From Desulfogranum marinum (lineage in GTDB: Bacteria; Desulfobacterota; Desulfobulbia; Desulfobulbales; Desulfobulbaceae), in NCBI RefSeq assembly GCF_016918565.1, contig NZ_JAFFQD010000014.1, forward strand, positions 1-64,000: a DNA stretch of 64,000 nt, given 5' to 3'. The notes beneath the pieces were generated by a model. It had not been told where the DNA came from, ran no database searches, and saw only the letters and a list, made by a program, of their open reading frames with translations. Positions 57,467-64,000 of the stretch are shown piece after piece (within the stretch, counting starts at the first letter, position 1; each line of letters starts with the position of its first letter). The position numbers were made by a program, and so were the translations under genes.

Positions 57467-58366
57467 TTACCTGGTCGTAACTTTTTCGTTTTGGGGAAAC
57501 ATGGTGTACCCCGCCAGATCCAGAGAAATTGCGTTAAAACTACAAGCTTCGTTCATGCATTTCAAGCAATTGATACATTCTCCGCTGTTTGGTGTTTCGT
57601 TAAAATGAATTTCTACCGGACAAACCGAGTGGCATGCACCGCATGAAGTACATTTTTTTTCGTCAAGCTTCAATCGAATCAGACTGAAACGGTTGAAAAA
57701 GGCATAAAAAGCACCAAGAGGGCAGGTAGTACGGCAAAATGGGCGAGAAGCCACCACCGACCATCCAATATAAAAAGAAGCTATGGAAAGTTTAGCCGCA
57801 AAAAGCCACCCCACGATAGGTCGCAACTCAGGGAGGAGAAACAACATGGGAATTCCAGCCTCAAGTGTACCGGCAGGGCAGATGAACTTGCAAAACCAGG
57901 GGAGGCCAATCCCGGAAGCATCAACAGCCAGCAACGGCAGGAGGATAACAAAAAAAAGGAGAAAAATATATTTACCCCACCTTAGAGGTGATGCAACGCT
58001 GTATTTGGGAGACGGAATTGTATACAGAAGTTCCTGGAAAAGGCCGAAAGGGCATGCCCAGCCACAAATAAAGCGTCCAAAAATGGATCCCAAAATGCCT
58101 ATCGAGGCAACCACGTAGGTGCCGAAGTAGTAACCGCCTGTCTGGAGGGTGAAACGGACTGTGGTTAACAGTTGCTGAAGACTGCCCAATGGGCAGTAGG
58201 TGGTTGCCGCAGGGCAGGAGTAACAATTCAAACCTGGTGAGCAGATTACCTTCAATGGCCCTTGATAAAGGGATTTAGAAAAGGGAAAAACCAGGTAACT
58301 GTTGGTGATCAGCAGCCAAAACCATTGGACCCACCTTCGTATTATTTTTATGCTCATTTTACTCAT
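57467..58366 (-). CDS. Membrane-bound 4Fe-4S ferredoxin-type protein (NapH/CcoG-like)
   Basis: About 299 residues. Membrane segments alternate with cysteine motifs: CSPGLNCYSCPAATTYCPLG, the NapH-type CGWACPFGLFQELLY, CRTTCPLGAFYAFFNRF, then two C-terminal [4Fe-4S] ferredoxin motifs CTSCGACHSVCPVEIHF and CINCLKCMNEACSF. It should move electrons across the inner membrane from a quinol or periplasmic donor. The ATG at 58366 overlaps the stop of the CXXC microprotein gene (ATGA), so the two are coupled; the pair recurs across bacteria. Confidence 0.9.
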   Translation of the reverse strand: MSKMSIKIIRRWVQWFWLLITNSYLVFPFSKSLYQGPLKVICSPGLNCYSCPAATTYCPLGSLQQLLTTVRFTLQTGGYYFGTYVVASIGILGSIFGRFICGWACPFGLFQELLYTIPSPKYSVASPLRWGKYIFLLFFVILLPLLAVDASGIGLPWFCKFICPAGTLEAGIPMLFLLPELRPIVGWLFAAKLSIASFYIGWSVVASRPFCRTTCPLGAFYAFFNRFSLIRLKLDEKKCTSCGACHSVCPVEIHFNETPNSGECINCLKCMNEACSFNAISLDLAGYTMFPQNEKVTTR

Positions 58367-58512
58367 CCAATACCAATGCAGGCAAGGCAAATTGTTTTTG
58401 CCTGTTCCAATACCCGCTCAGGTTCCCCCACATTAATTCCAAACACCAGCAAAAGCAGGAACATTGAAAGGAGCAAGAGAGGTGCTATACGAAGAGGTAT
58501 TTTTTTTTTCAT
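58363..58512 (-). CDS. CD1871A-type CXXC microprotein
   Basis: A 49-residue protein: a short basic start (MKKKIPLRIAP), one membrane helix (LLLLSMFLLLLVFGI) and a C-terminal AKTICLACIGIG with a CXXC pair. This matches, from memory, the family named for CD1871A, found beside 4Fe-4S membrane proteins. The TGA overlaps the start of the NapH-like gene by 4 bp. The CXXC could donate electrons or help assemble the partner. An in-frame ATG 13 codons upstream is possible but less family-like. Confidence 0.85.
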   Translation of the reverse strand: MKKKIPLRIAPLLLLSMFLLLLVFGINVGEPERVLEQAKTICLACIGIG

Positions 58513-58553
58513 TGCTTGCTCGTGATTCTGAAAAAAGAAAACGCCGGCCACCG

Positions 58554-59423
58554 TTAGCGCGAGAGAAGACTCACCAGTCTGTCCAGATCATCGTTGGAGT
58601 AATAGTCTATCTCCAGTTTTCCCCTTTCACCACTTTGGACAATTCTGACCTTGGTATTGAGATGATTGGTGATCTGATTAACTACTGTTGTGCAATAGTT
58701 TTTTGGCAAGGTATCGACTGGTTTGGGGGAGGGGTTTTCAACAGGCGTCTCCTGTTTCAGCATTTTTTTGCAGAGAGCCTCGGTGGCCCGTACAGACAGT
58801 TCTTCTGCAACAATTCGATCACGGGCTTCCACAAGGAGCGCAGGGGTATCTTTTAACCGTAGTAGTACTCGTGCGTGCCCTTCTGTCAGGCATCCGGTTA
58901 TCACATCTTTTTGAATGGGCTCTGGAAGATTAAGTAAACGAAGGACGTTGGTGATGGTGGATCTTTTTTTGCCCACTCTCCGGGCAACCTCTTCCTGGGT
59001 GAGTTGGAACTCATCAAGAAGGCGCGCATACGCCGTTGCCTCCTCAATAGGATTGAGGTCATGGCGTTGAATGTTTTCTATAAGAGCCAGTTCAAGGTTT
59101 GTACTGTCGCTCTTATTTTCCATGACCACCACGGGAACTTCATCTCTTCCCGCCATTTTGGCAGCCCGTAAGCGCCTTTCACCCGCGATAAGGTCATACC
59201 GGTTCCCTTTGGTCCGGGTAACGAGTAACGGTTGGATCACTCCTTTTTCTTTAATAGATTCGGCTAGTTGTGTGAGTTTTTCTTCGTCAAAATAACTCCG
59301 TGGTTGATCTGGGTTGGGAGCTATCTTTTCAATATCACACATAAAAAAACGATCGTCTTCCTCCTGGTTATCTGTTTGCAGCAGTGCACCAACACCTCTG
59401 CCGAGGACACTTTTTTTACTCAT
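58554..59423 (-). CDS. parB: Chromosome-partitioning protein ParB
   Basis: CTPase clamp that loads at parS and spreads. It is 289 residues. N-terminal LGRGVGALL with IEKIAPNPDQPRSYFDEEKL, then the CTP-binding GERRLRAAKMAG with ENIQRHDLNPIEEA, the helix-turn-helix TQEEVARRVGKKRSTITNVL and a C-terminal dimer domain (KLEIDYYSNDDLDRLVSLLS). It lies 2 bp after parA, and a perfect parS lies beyond parA. Confidence 0.97.
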   Translation of the reverse strand: MSKKSVLGRGVGALLQTDNQEEDDRFFMCDIEKIAPNPDQPRSYFDEEKLTQLAESIKEKGVIQPLLVTRTKGNRYDLIAGERRLRAAKMAGRDEVPVVVMENKSDSTNLELALIENIQRHDLNPIEEATAYARLLDEFQLTQEEVARRVGKKRSTITNVLRLLNLPEPIQKDVITGCLTEGHARVLLRLKDTPALLVEARDRIVAEELSVRATEALCKKMLKQETPVENPSPKPVDTLPKNYCTTVVNQITNHLNTKVRIVQSGERGKLEIDYYSNDDLDRLVSLLSR

Positions 59424-59425
59424 AA

Positions 59426-60202
59426 CTACATTTCCCGTTTTAATCGTTGTAAAAATTCCGTTCCTAGTTTGATGTAGGCTTTTGCCCCACTGGAACTTTT
59501 GTCGTATTCGATGATGGTTTGACCATGGCTGGGGCTTTCACTGAGACGTACATTACGAGGAATGACGGTTTTGTACACTTGGTCACCAAAGTGATTTTTT
59601 ACTTCTTCCGCCACCGAGTGTGTCAGCTTGTTCCTTCCATCATACATCGTCAATAGAAGTCCCTCTATGTACAGTTCCCTGTTCAGTGTTTTTTTGACTC
59701 TACGGATAGTGGAGATAAGTTGCGCCAATCCTTCAAGTGCAAAATATTCACACTGGAGTGGAATCAGGATGGAGTCAGCCGCGGTAAGACTGTTCAAGGT
59801 TAGAATTCCCAGGGACGGTGGGCAATCAATAATGATAAAATCGAATTCTTCTTTGAGTGAACGGAGAACAGCTTTGAGTTTTTTTTCTCTATTTTCCTGA
59901 GAGATCAGTTCCACTTCCACACCAACGAGATCGATAGAGGAGGGGAGAACTGAGAGGTTTTTTAAGCGAGTTTTTTGAACACAGTTTTTTGCCTGTCCCT
60001 CATCTGTGTAACACGTGTAAATATTTGCACCTCCGTCGGTGTCAAAAACACCAACCCCACTCGAGGCATTACCCTGGGGGTCAGAGTCGACGAGCAGCAC
60101 TTTTTTCCTTTTGGCAGAAAGAACAGCAGCCAGGTTAAGGGCTGTGGTGGTTTTGCCGACGCCACCTTTTTGGTTAGCCACAGCTATTGTTTTTGCGTAC
60201 AA
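59426..60202 (-). CDS. parA: Chromosome-partitioning ATPase ParA (Soj)
   Basis: Walker-type ATPase that positions the origin region with ParB. From the chosen TTG start at 60202 (after AGAGGAATAACG) it is 258 residues: AVANQKGGVGKTTTALNLAA is the deviant Walker A, LLVDSDPQGNASSG the A' motif and IIIDCPPSLGILTL Walker B. The longer frame from 60280 adds a hydrophobic stretch not found in the family and would overlap the parS region. Confidence 0.95.
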   Translation of the reverse strand: MYAKTIAVANQKGGVGKTTTALNLAAVLSAKRKKVLLVDSDPQGNASSGVGVFDTDGGANIYTCYTDEGQAKNCVQKTRLKNLSVLPSSIDLVGVEVELISQENREKKLKAVLRSLKEEFDFIIIDCPPSLGILTLNSLTAADSILIPLQCEYFALEGLAQLISTIRRVKKTLNRELYIEGLLLTMYDGRNKLTHSVAEEVKNHFGDQVYKTVIPRNVRLSESPSHGQTIIEYDKSSSGAKAYIKLGTEFLQRLKREM

Positions 60203-60306
60203 CGTTATTCCTCTCTTGTTTCTAACTATATTGACGAAAACAACAAACAGTATACTATAATCAGGCCTGAGAGCATACATTTCTCTTAGGGATAAAATTA
60301 AAAAAA

Positions 60307-60324
60307 ATGTTTCACGTGAAACAT
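60307..60324. other. parS centromere site
   Basis: ATGTTTCACGTGAAACAT is an 18-bp perfect palindrome containing the exact universal parS 16-mer TGTTTCACGTGAAACA (60308-60323). It lies between parA and nadB, 105 bp before the parA start. ParB should nucleate here. It is the only exact copy I noticed in the window. Confidence 0.97.
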
Positions 60325-60343
60325 TGCACAGCAGGAGTGGGTG

Positions 60344-61954
60344 ATGGAGTTTGATAGTGATGTCCTTATTATTGGCAGTGGCGTATCCGGTTTGTCGTAT
60401 GCCTTAAAAGTCGCGAAGTTTGCAACTGTAACAATTGTCACCAAAAAGGCGAAAGCTGACACCGCTACCAATCTGGCCCAGGGCGGGGTGGCAGCCGTTT
60501 TGTCGGTAGAAGATTCGGTGGAGGCACATGTGAGGGACACTCTGGTGTCTGGAGACGGTTTGTGTGATGAGGATATTGTACGCACGGTCGCCACAGAAGG
60601 TCCGGACCGGGTACGGGAGTTGGTTGAGCTGGGGGTTGATTTCCATAAGAATGCAGACGGTACGTTTGACTTAGGAATGGAAGGCGGACACTCTGCGCGA
60701 CGGGTTGCCCATTCCTATGATTTGACCGGGCGGGAAATTGAACGGGCCCTTTTGGAGCAAGTGGCGGCTAACCCAAAAATCACTGTTTTGGAGAACCATC
60801 TCGCAATAGATCTGCTGGTGGAATCAAAGGCGCTTGGTTCAAGTGTTGGGGGTAAAGAGGGGGAACGGTGTCTGGGCGCTTATGTGCTTGATCGCGAGTC
60901 TGGAAAGGTGGAGGTGCGACAGGCAAGGGTGACTGTTCTGTGCACCGGAGGGTGCGGTAAGGTTTACCTGTATACGACGAATCCGGATATAGCAACCGGT
61001 GATGGGGTAGCTATGGCATATCGGGCAGGGGCAAAGATAGCAAATATGGAGTTTATCCAGTTTCACCCAACCTGTTTTTTTAACTGGGAAGCGAAAAATT
61101 TTCTCATCTCTGAGGCCGTACGGGGGGAGGGAGGGGTTTTAGTCGATGACCAGGGTGTCCCGTTTATGAAAAAATATGATCATCGAGGTGATCTCGCAAC
61201 CAGAGATGCCGTGGCCCGTGGGATAGATGCGGAGATGAAATCCAGTGGTGCAGACTGTGTGTATTTGGATATCACTCACAAATCTCCTGCTTTTTTACAA
61301 GAGAGGTTTCCGACTATCTACCAAACCTGCAAGCAATATGGGGTGGATATAACCAAGCGTCCCATACCTGTGGTTCCCGCTGCTCACTATATGTGTGGAG
61401 GGGTGTTGGTGGATAAGTGGGGACAGAGTTCGCTGGAGAATTTGCTCGCTTTTGGTGAAACGGCATGCACCGGGTTGCATGGTGCTAACCGGCTTGCCAG
61501 TAATTCTCTGCTCGAAGCTGTGGTGTTTGCCGATAAAGGGGCCGTTATGCTGGAAGAGAAGATAGACCAACTTCGCGCATTGAAAAGAGTCGCGGTCGAG
61601 CCATGGCGTACAGGAGAGGCGTCTTCCCTAGACGAATCAATTCTGGTGAATCATAACTGGGATCAGTTACGGCGCCTAATGTGGAACTATGTGGGCATTG
61701 TCAGAAATACGAAACGTTTGGACTTGATGCAGAGGCGTTTGCAGTGGATGTTGGACGAGATAAATGAACATTTTTTCGATTACCTCTTAACCCCGGACTT
61801 GGTGGAGTTGAGGAACCTAGCAGTTATTGCTGATCTGATTGTGCGTAGTGCTGCTCAACGAAAGGAATCCAGAGGGCTCCATTACACACTGGATTACCCC
61901 TCTCGTAATGATGAGACATGCCGTGTGAACACGGTCCTGCAACGAAAGGGGTAA
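60344..61954 (+). CDS. nadB: L-aspartate oxidase
   Basis: First step of NAD synthesis, oxidising aspartate to iminoaspartate with FAD; in anaerobes it uses fumarate. It is 536 residues. The FAD motif IIGSGVSGLSYAL is at the N-terminus, with TNLAQGGVAAVLS, the active-site FIQFHPTCFFN, EAVRGEGGVLVD, HYMCGGVLVD and the GANRLASNSLLEAVVFA segment. The ATG at 60344 follows GGAG by 6 bp. It reads away from parA, and parS lies in the shared upstream region. nadA and nadC are not in the window. Confidence 0.96.
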   Translation: MEFDSDVLIIGSGVSGLSYALKVAKFATVTIVTKKAKADTATNLAQGGVAAVLSVEDSVEAHVRDTLVSGDGLCDEDIVRTVATEGPDRVRELVELGVDFHKNADGTFDLGMEGGHSARRVAHSYDLTGREIERALLEQVAANPKITVLENHLAIDLLVESKALGSSVGGKEGERCLGAYVLDRESGKVEVRQARVTVLCTGGCGKVYLYTTNPDIATGDGVAMAYRAGAKIANMEFIQFHPTCFFNWEAKNFLISEAVRGEGGVLVDDQGVPFMKKYDHRGDLATRDAVARGIDAEMKSSGADCVYLDITHKSPAFLQERFPTIYQTCKQYGVDITKRPIPVVPAAHYMCGGVLVDKWGQSSLENLLAFGETACTGLHGANRLASNSLLEAVVFADKGAVMLEEKIDQLRALKRVAVEPWRTGEASSLDESILVNHNWDQLRRLMWNYVGIVRNTKRLDLMQRRLQWMLDEINEHFFDYLLTPDLVELRNLAVIADLIVRSAAQRKESRGLHYTLDYPSRNDETCRVNTVLQRKG

Positions 61955-61976
61955 TCCTTGATGCATGGGGTGGGGG

Positions 61977-62867
61977 TTATTCGCCAAAAAGACCTTTTAT
62001 CATCTTTAATCCTTGCTCCATTTCCTGCATCATCTCTTCTTGTCCTGGTTGGTTACCCTGTTGGTTGGTTGTAGGCACTTGCTGTTGTGCCGGTACTCCC
62101 ATACCTGCAGGGTAGGGGGAAAGTGGAGCGTTTTTGAGTTGTTGAGCTCCGTCCGGCTGCTTGAGCTTGTCCATGATAGAGTGGATCATGGAGGTCATCA
62201 TTGCTTCAGCTTCTTGATCATGGGTGATTACAATTTCTTTTGGTCCCTTGAAGGCGGTATCTGGAATAGCTGATGAGGTGTCGAAGGATGTGGCTGTGAT
62301 AGTGGTAGACATCCCCATAACAGAGGTCTCGCTTCGAAGCATGATGTCGGTTGCATGGATGGTGTAGACCTTGGTGATACCGGCTATCTCTGTCAGATCG
62401 CAGGCGTGACCAAGAATTTCTTTGGCGTTTGGACGGCTGGTCCCGCCCATGCTCATAAGAGACGCGCCGAGTTCCTCAGCATTTTTTTCCACATTCCGTT
62501 TTTCTTCTTTGCTGAGTTTGTTGTATTCTGTGCTGAAAATTTTTGCTGGGTTGGTTGTTTTGTTACCCGTTCTTTCCTCTAGATCATAGGTCGTGACCCA
62601 GTCGGGAGTGACTATTTCGATGGTGTTCGTTTTGGTGGTCATTCCCATCATGGACATGGTCGTATCGTGGTGGGTTGCCCGTTGTTGCCCTTTGTTTTTG
62701 ATGAAAAGTGTTTCTGAGCCTGTCTCATTGCCGGTTACCGCATAGTGGATAGTAGCCTTTTTAAAAGGCAGAGGCATATCCCAAGGGAGATCCTTGGCGC
62801 ACAGCGGTAAGGTAAAGACGAAGAGAAGAAGAGTGACGGAGATAAAAAAAATGCGTAGCTTGTTCAT
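61977..62867 (-). CDS. Exported protein of unknown function (DUF4412-like)
   Basis: A 296-residue secreted protein with a signal peptide ending at LCAK (about residue 24). The body contains KKATIHYAVTGNETGSETLF, methionine-rich repeats (TTMSMMGMTTKTN, MGMSTTITATS) and one CDLTEIAGITKVYTI segment, resembling DUF4412-type periplasmic proteins. The C-terminus is Gln/Asn/Pro-rich followed by an amphipathic helix (EEMMQEMEQGLKMIKGLFG). The Met-rich stretches could bind copper, but this is speculation. It overlaps no other gene and is convergent with nadB. Confidence 0.65.
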   Translation of the reverse strand: MNKLRIFFISVTLLLFVFTLPLCAKDLPWDMPLPFKKATIHYAVTGNETGSETLFIKNKGQQRATHHDTTMSMMGMTTKTNTIEIVTPDWVTTYDLEERTGNKTTNPAKIFSTEYNKLSKEEKRNVEKNAEELGASLMSMGGTSRPNAKEILGHACDLTEIAGITKVYTIHATDIMLRSETSVMGMSTTITATSFDTSSAIPDTAFKGPKEIVITHDQEAEAMMTSMIHSIMDKLKQPDGAQQLKNAPLSPYPAGMGVPAQQQVPTTNQQGNQPGQEEMMQEMEQGLKMIKGLFGE

Positions 62868-62976
62868 TGTATTCCTTTTTTTGTGGTAGGATGGAGGTGG
62901 TGGATTGCTTTTTGTTTGAGCAAAACACTTAGTTGAATAAACTCTATATATTACTTAACAGGGTACCATTGTATAT

Positions 62977-63360
62977 ATGCTGACTGCAATACACTTTATA
63001 GCTGAGCGCCGAATAGAAAAAGCCATGGCAGAGAGCACATTGCCCGATCTTTCCCACTGGAAAAATAAACCCATGCCTAAGGACGACATGGAACATGTGC
63101 CCCCGGATTTAAGGATGGGATATCGAATACTGAAGAATGCCGGGTATGTTCCTGAAGAGGTCGGTTTACGAAAAGAAATACGTCAGACAGAAGATCTGCT
63201 CCGCCATTGTACAGATGAAAAGACTAAGTACAAGCAAATGAAGAAGCTGGAATATTTGCGATTCAAGCTGGAGTTTCGAATGGGGAAAAAACTTCGATTT
63301 GATGATCAATCCGATTATTACGAGAAAGTTGTTGGCTCTCTTACGGTCAAGGGAAAGTAA
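62977..63360 (+). CDS. DUF1992/DnaJC28-like conserved protein
   Basis: A 127-residue protein that starts AERRIEKAMAESTLPDLSHW, followed by MPPDLRMGYRILKNAGYVPE-like VPPDLRMGYRILKNAGYVPE, the hallmark of the domain found in DnaJ homologue C28 and bacterial YhdN. No J domain is present and the function is not known. It begins with an ATG without a clear SD. Divergent from the exported protein; convergent with the M16 peptidase fragment. Confidence 0.9.
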   Translation: MLTAIHFIAERRIEKAMAESTLPDLSHWKNKPMPKDDMEHVPPDLRMGYRILKNAGYVPEEVGLRKEIRQTEDLLRHCTDEKTKYKQMKKLEYLRFKLEFRMGKKLRFDDQSDYYEKVVGSLTVKGK

Positions 63361-63548
63361 GAGAGCCTTTTTTATAGGTGCTCACCTTGGGCCGGATTGT
63401 AGAAAAAGGAAAGTTTCCAAACTGCCGGCGGCGGTAATGATGGTTAAGCGGTGCCGCAGTTGTGCAGGGTGTCGTGCTGCGTTTATCCACCCTGCGCGCT
63501 GCGTATTGAACGGGTCGCCGCCGAAAAAGGGGTACCGGTTATCTTTTT

Positions 63549-64000
63549 TTAGAGGGTGGTAATATCATTAAAAACGGTCTTTGCACCGGCAATTTTTTCA
63601 CCGTTGCCGATGGTTGCTCGGTAAGCATTGTTTTTTAAACGATCAAATAGAGCGGCATACTCCCGGAGGTCATCAACACTGGTGGCGATAACCTCACTGA
63701 TCCGCTGCTGTTTAAAGTTTGGCGTAACTCCTGAAAGGTATTCGTTGCGAGCCATTGCACCACGGGCAGCCGGTCCCTGATGCGGGGTAAGATTGCCGTA
63801 GGTGCCGATGATGAGTTGACTGAGCATGTCGCTGCTAACGTCAATGGAGGCGATAGTCTCTTGTATGGCATCGTAGGCAGCGTAGGTTTTATCGACCTGA
63901 GGATCTCGATAGCTCACGACTCCAAAGTTACCTGTTAAATGATTGAATTGAATAAAGCAGCCATAGGCCCCTCCTTTTTGACGCACCGTATTCCACAAGT
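63549..64000 (-). CDS. M16-family metallopeptidase, C-terminal part (runs off the window)
   Basis: The last 150 residues of an insulinase-type protein, cut by the window edge. WNTVRQKGGAYGCFIQFN with the R-x-x-G-G-A-Y-G motif, typical of the presequence-protease (M16C) group, binds substrate in the closed chamber. It continues with GVVSYRDPQVDKTYAAYDAI and a helical end. The zinc site HXXEH is in the missing N-terminal part, so activity cannot be judged. Nothing recognisable lies in 63361-63548. Confidence 0.85.
   Translation of the reverse strand, partial: LWNTVRQKGGAYGCFIQFNHLTGNFGVVSYRDPQVDKTYAAYDAIQETIASIDVSSDMLSQLIIGTYGNLTPHQGPAARGAMARNEYLSGVTPNFKQQRISEVIATSVDDLREYAALFDRLKNNAYRATIGNGEKIAGAKTVFNDITTL

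Noticed and set aside
60203-60280. Upstream start for parA at 60280
   Set aside because: It adds a hydrophobic leader absent from ParA proteins; TTG at 60202 has a good Shine-Dalgarno sequence.

Overview
The window looks like a chromosomal segment of a strictly anaerobic, sulfur-metabolising bacterium of the Desulfobulbales/Desulfocapsaceae type (Desulfobacterota). The lineage call is an inference from gene content: a desulfoferrodoxin-rubredoxin-flavodiiron oxygen-defence set, a YedE/TusA/DsrE-like sulfur-trafficking cluster like the one reported in sulfur disproportionators, many ferredoxin-type proteins and moderate GC content. The segment is origin-proximal: dnaN, gyrB and gyrA lie beside a 1-kb AT-rich intergenic region with DnaA-box-like motifs, and parA-parB with a perfect parS site lies about 23 kb away. 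Genes run mostly leftward to the left of that region and mostly rightward just to its right.

Layout: 0-3.8 kb is a decaying zone with a 23-bp tandem repeat resembling an IS21-type end, a truncated GGDEF gene, head-to-head remnants of a LysR regulator and an OsmC-like gene, and an aldo/keto reductase pseudogene, with an intact ferredoxin and an HxlR regulator between them. 3.8-6.8 kb holds a nitroreductase, a radical SAM protein, an unknown protein and a 2-Cys peroxiredoxin. 7.0-23.4 kb is one long leftward bacterial microcompartment (BMC) locus. 23.7-27.3 kb encodes its likely regulators: a stand-alone receiver, a LuxR-type response regulator and a PocR-domain histidine kinase. 27.4-36.2 kb is a lipoprotein, gpsA, gyrA, gyrB, a short asparaginase-like protein and dnaN. 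36.2-37.2 kb is the candidate origin. 37.2-46.9 kb holds a serine hydrolase, the sulfur cluster, a folate enzyme, an HD-GYP response regulator and gatC-gatA-hisC-cmk. 47.1-50.4 kb is an oxygen/superoxide defence cluster ending in a PerR-like regulator. 50.8-64 kb carries pal, a polar amino-acid ABC transporter, arfB, a cupin, biotin genes, a membrane ferredoxin pair, parAB-parS, nadB and a truncated M16 peptidase.

The BMC locus is the centre of interest. It encodes a complete coenzyme-B12 diol dehydratase (PduCDE) with its reactivase (PduGH), CoA-acylating aldehyde dehydrogenase (PduP), corrinoid adenosyltransferase (PduO), the RnfC-like corrin reductase PduS, and at least seven shell proteins (PduA, PduB, PduT, PduN/EutN, a second trimer type, a compact BMC protein and a tailed BMC-H). 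It therefore converts 1,2-propanediol (or a related vicinal diol) to an acyl-CoA. Unusual parts are a shell protein with a long lysine/arginine-rich histone-H1-like tail, encapsulation-type helices on a flavoprotein and on the C-terminus of PduH, an EutJ-type ATPase, two stand-alone GlcG/HbpS proteins, an unrecognised membrane protein where pduF would be expected, and no PduL, PduQ or PduW in the window. A kinase with a PocR ligand-binding domain just upstream suggests that two-component signalling replaces the one-component PocR activator of Salmonella.
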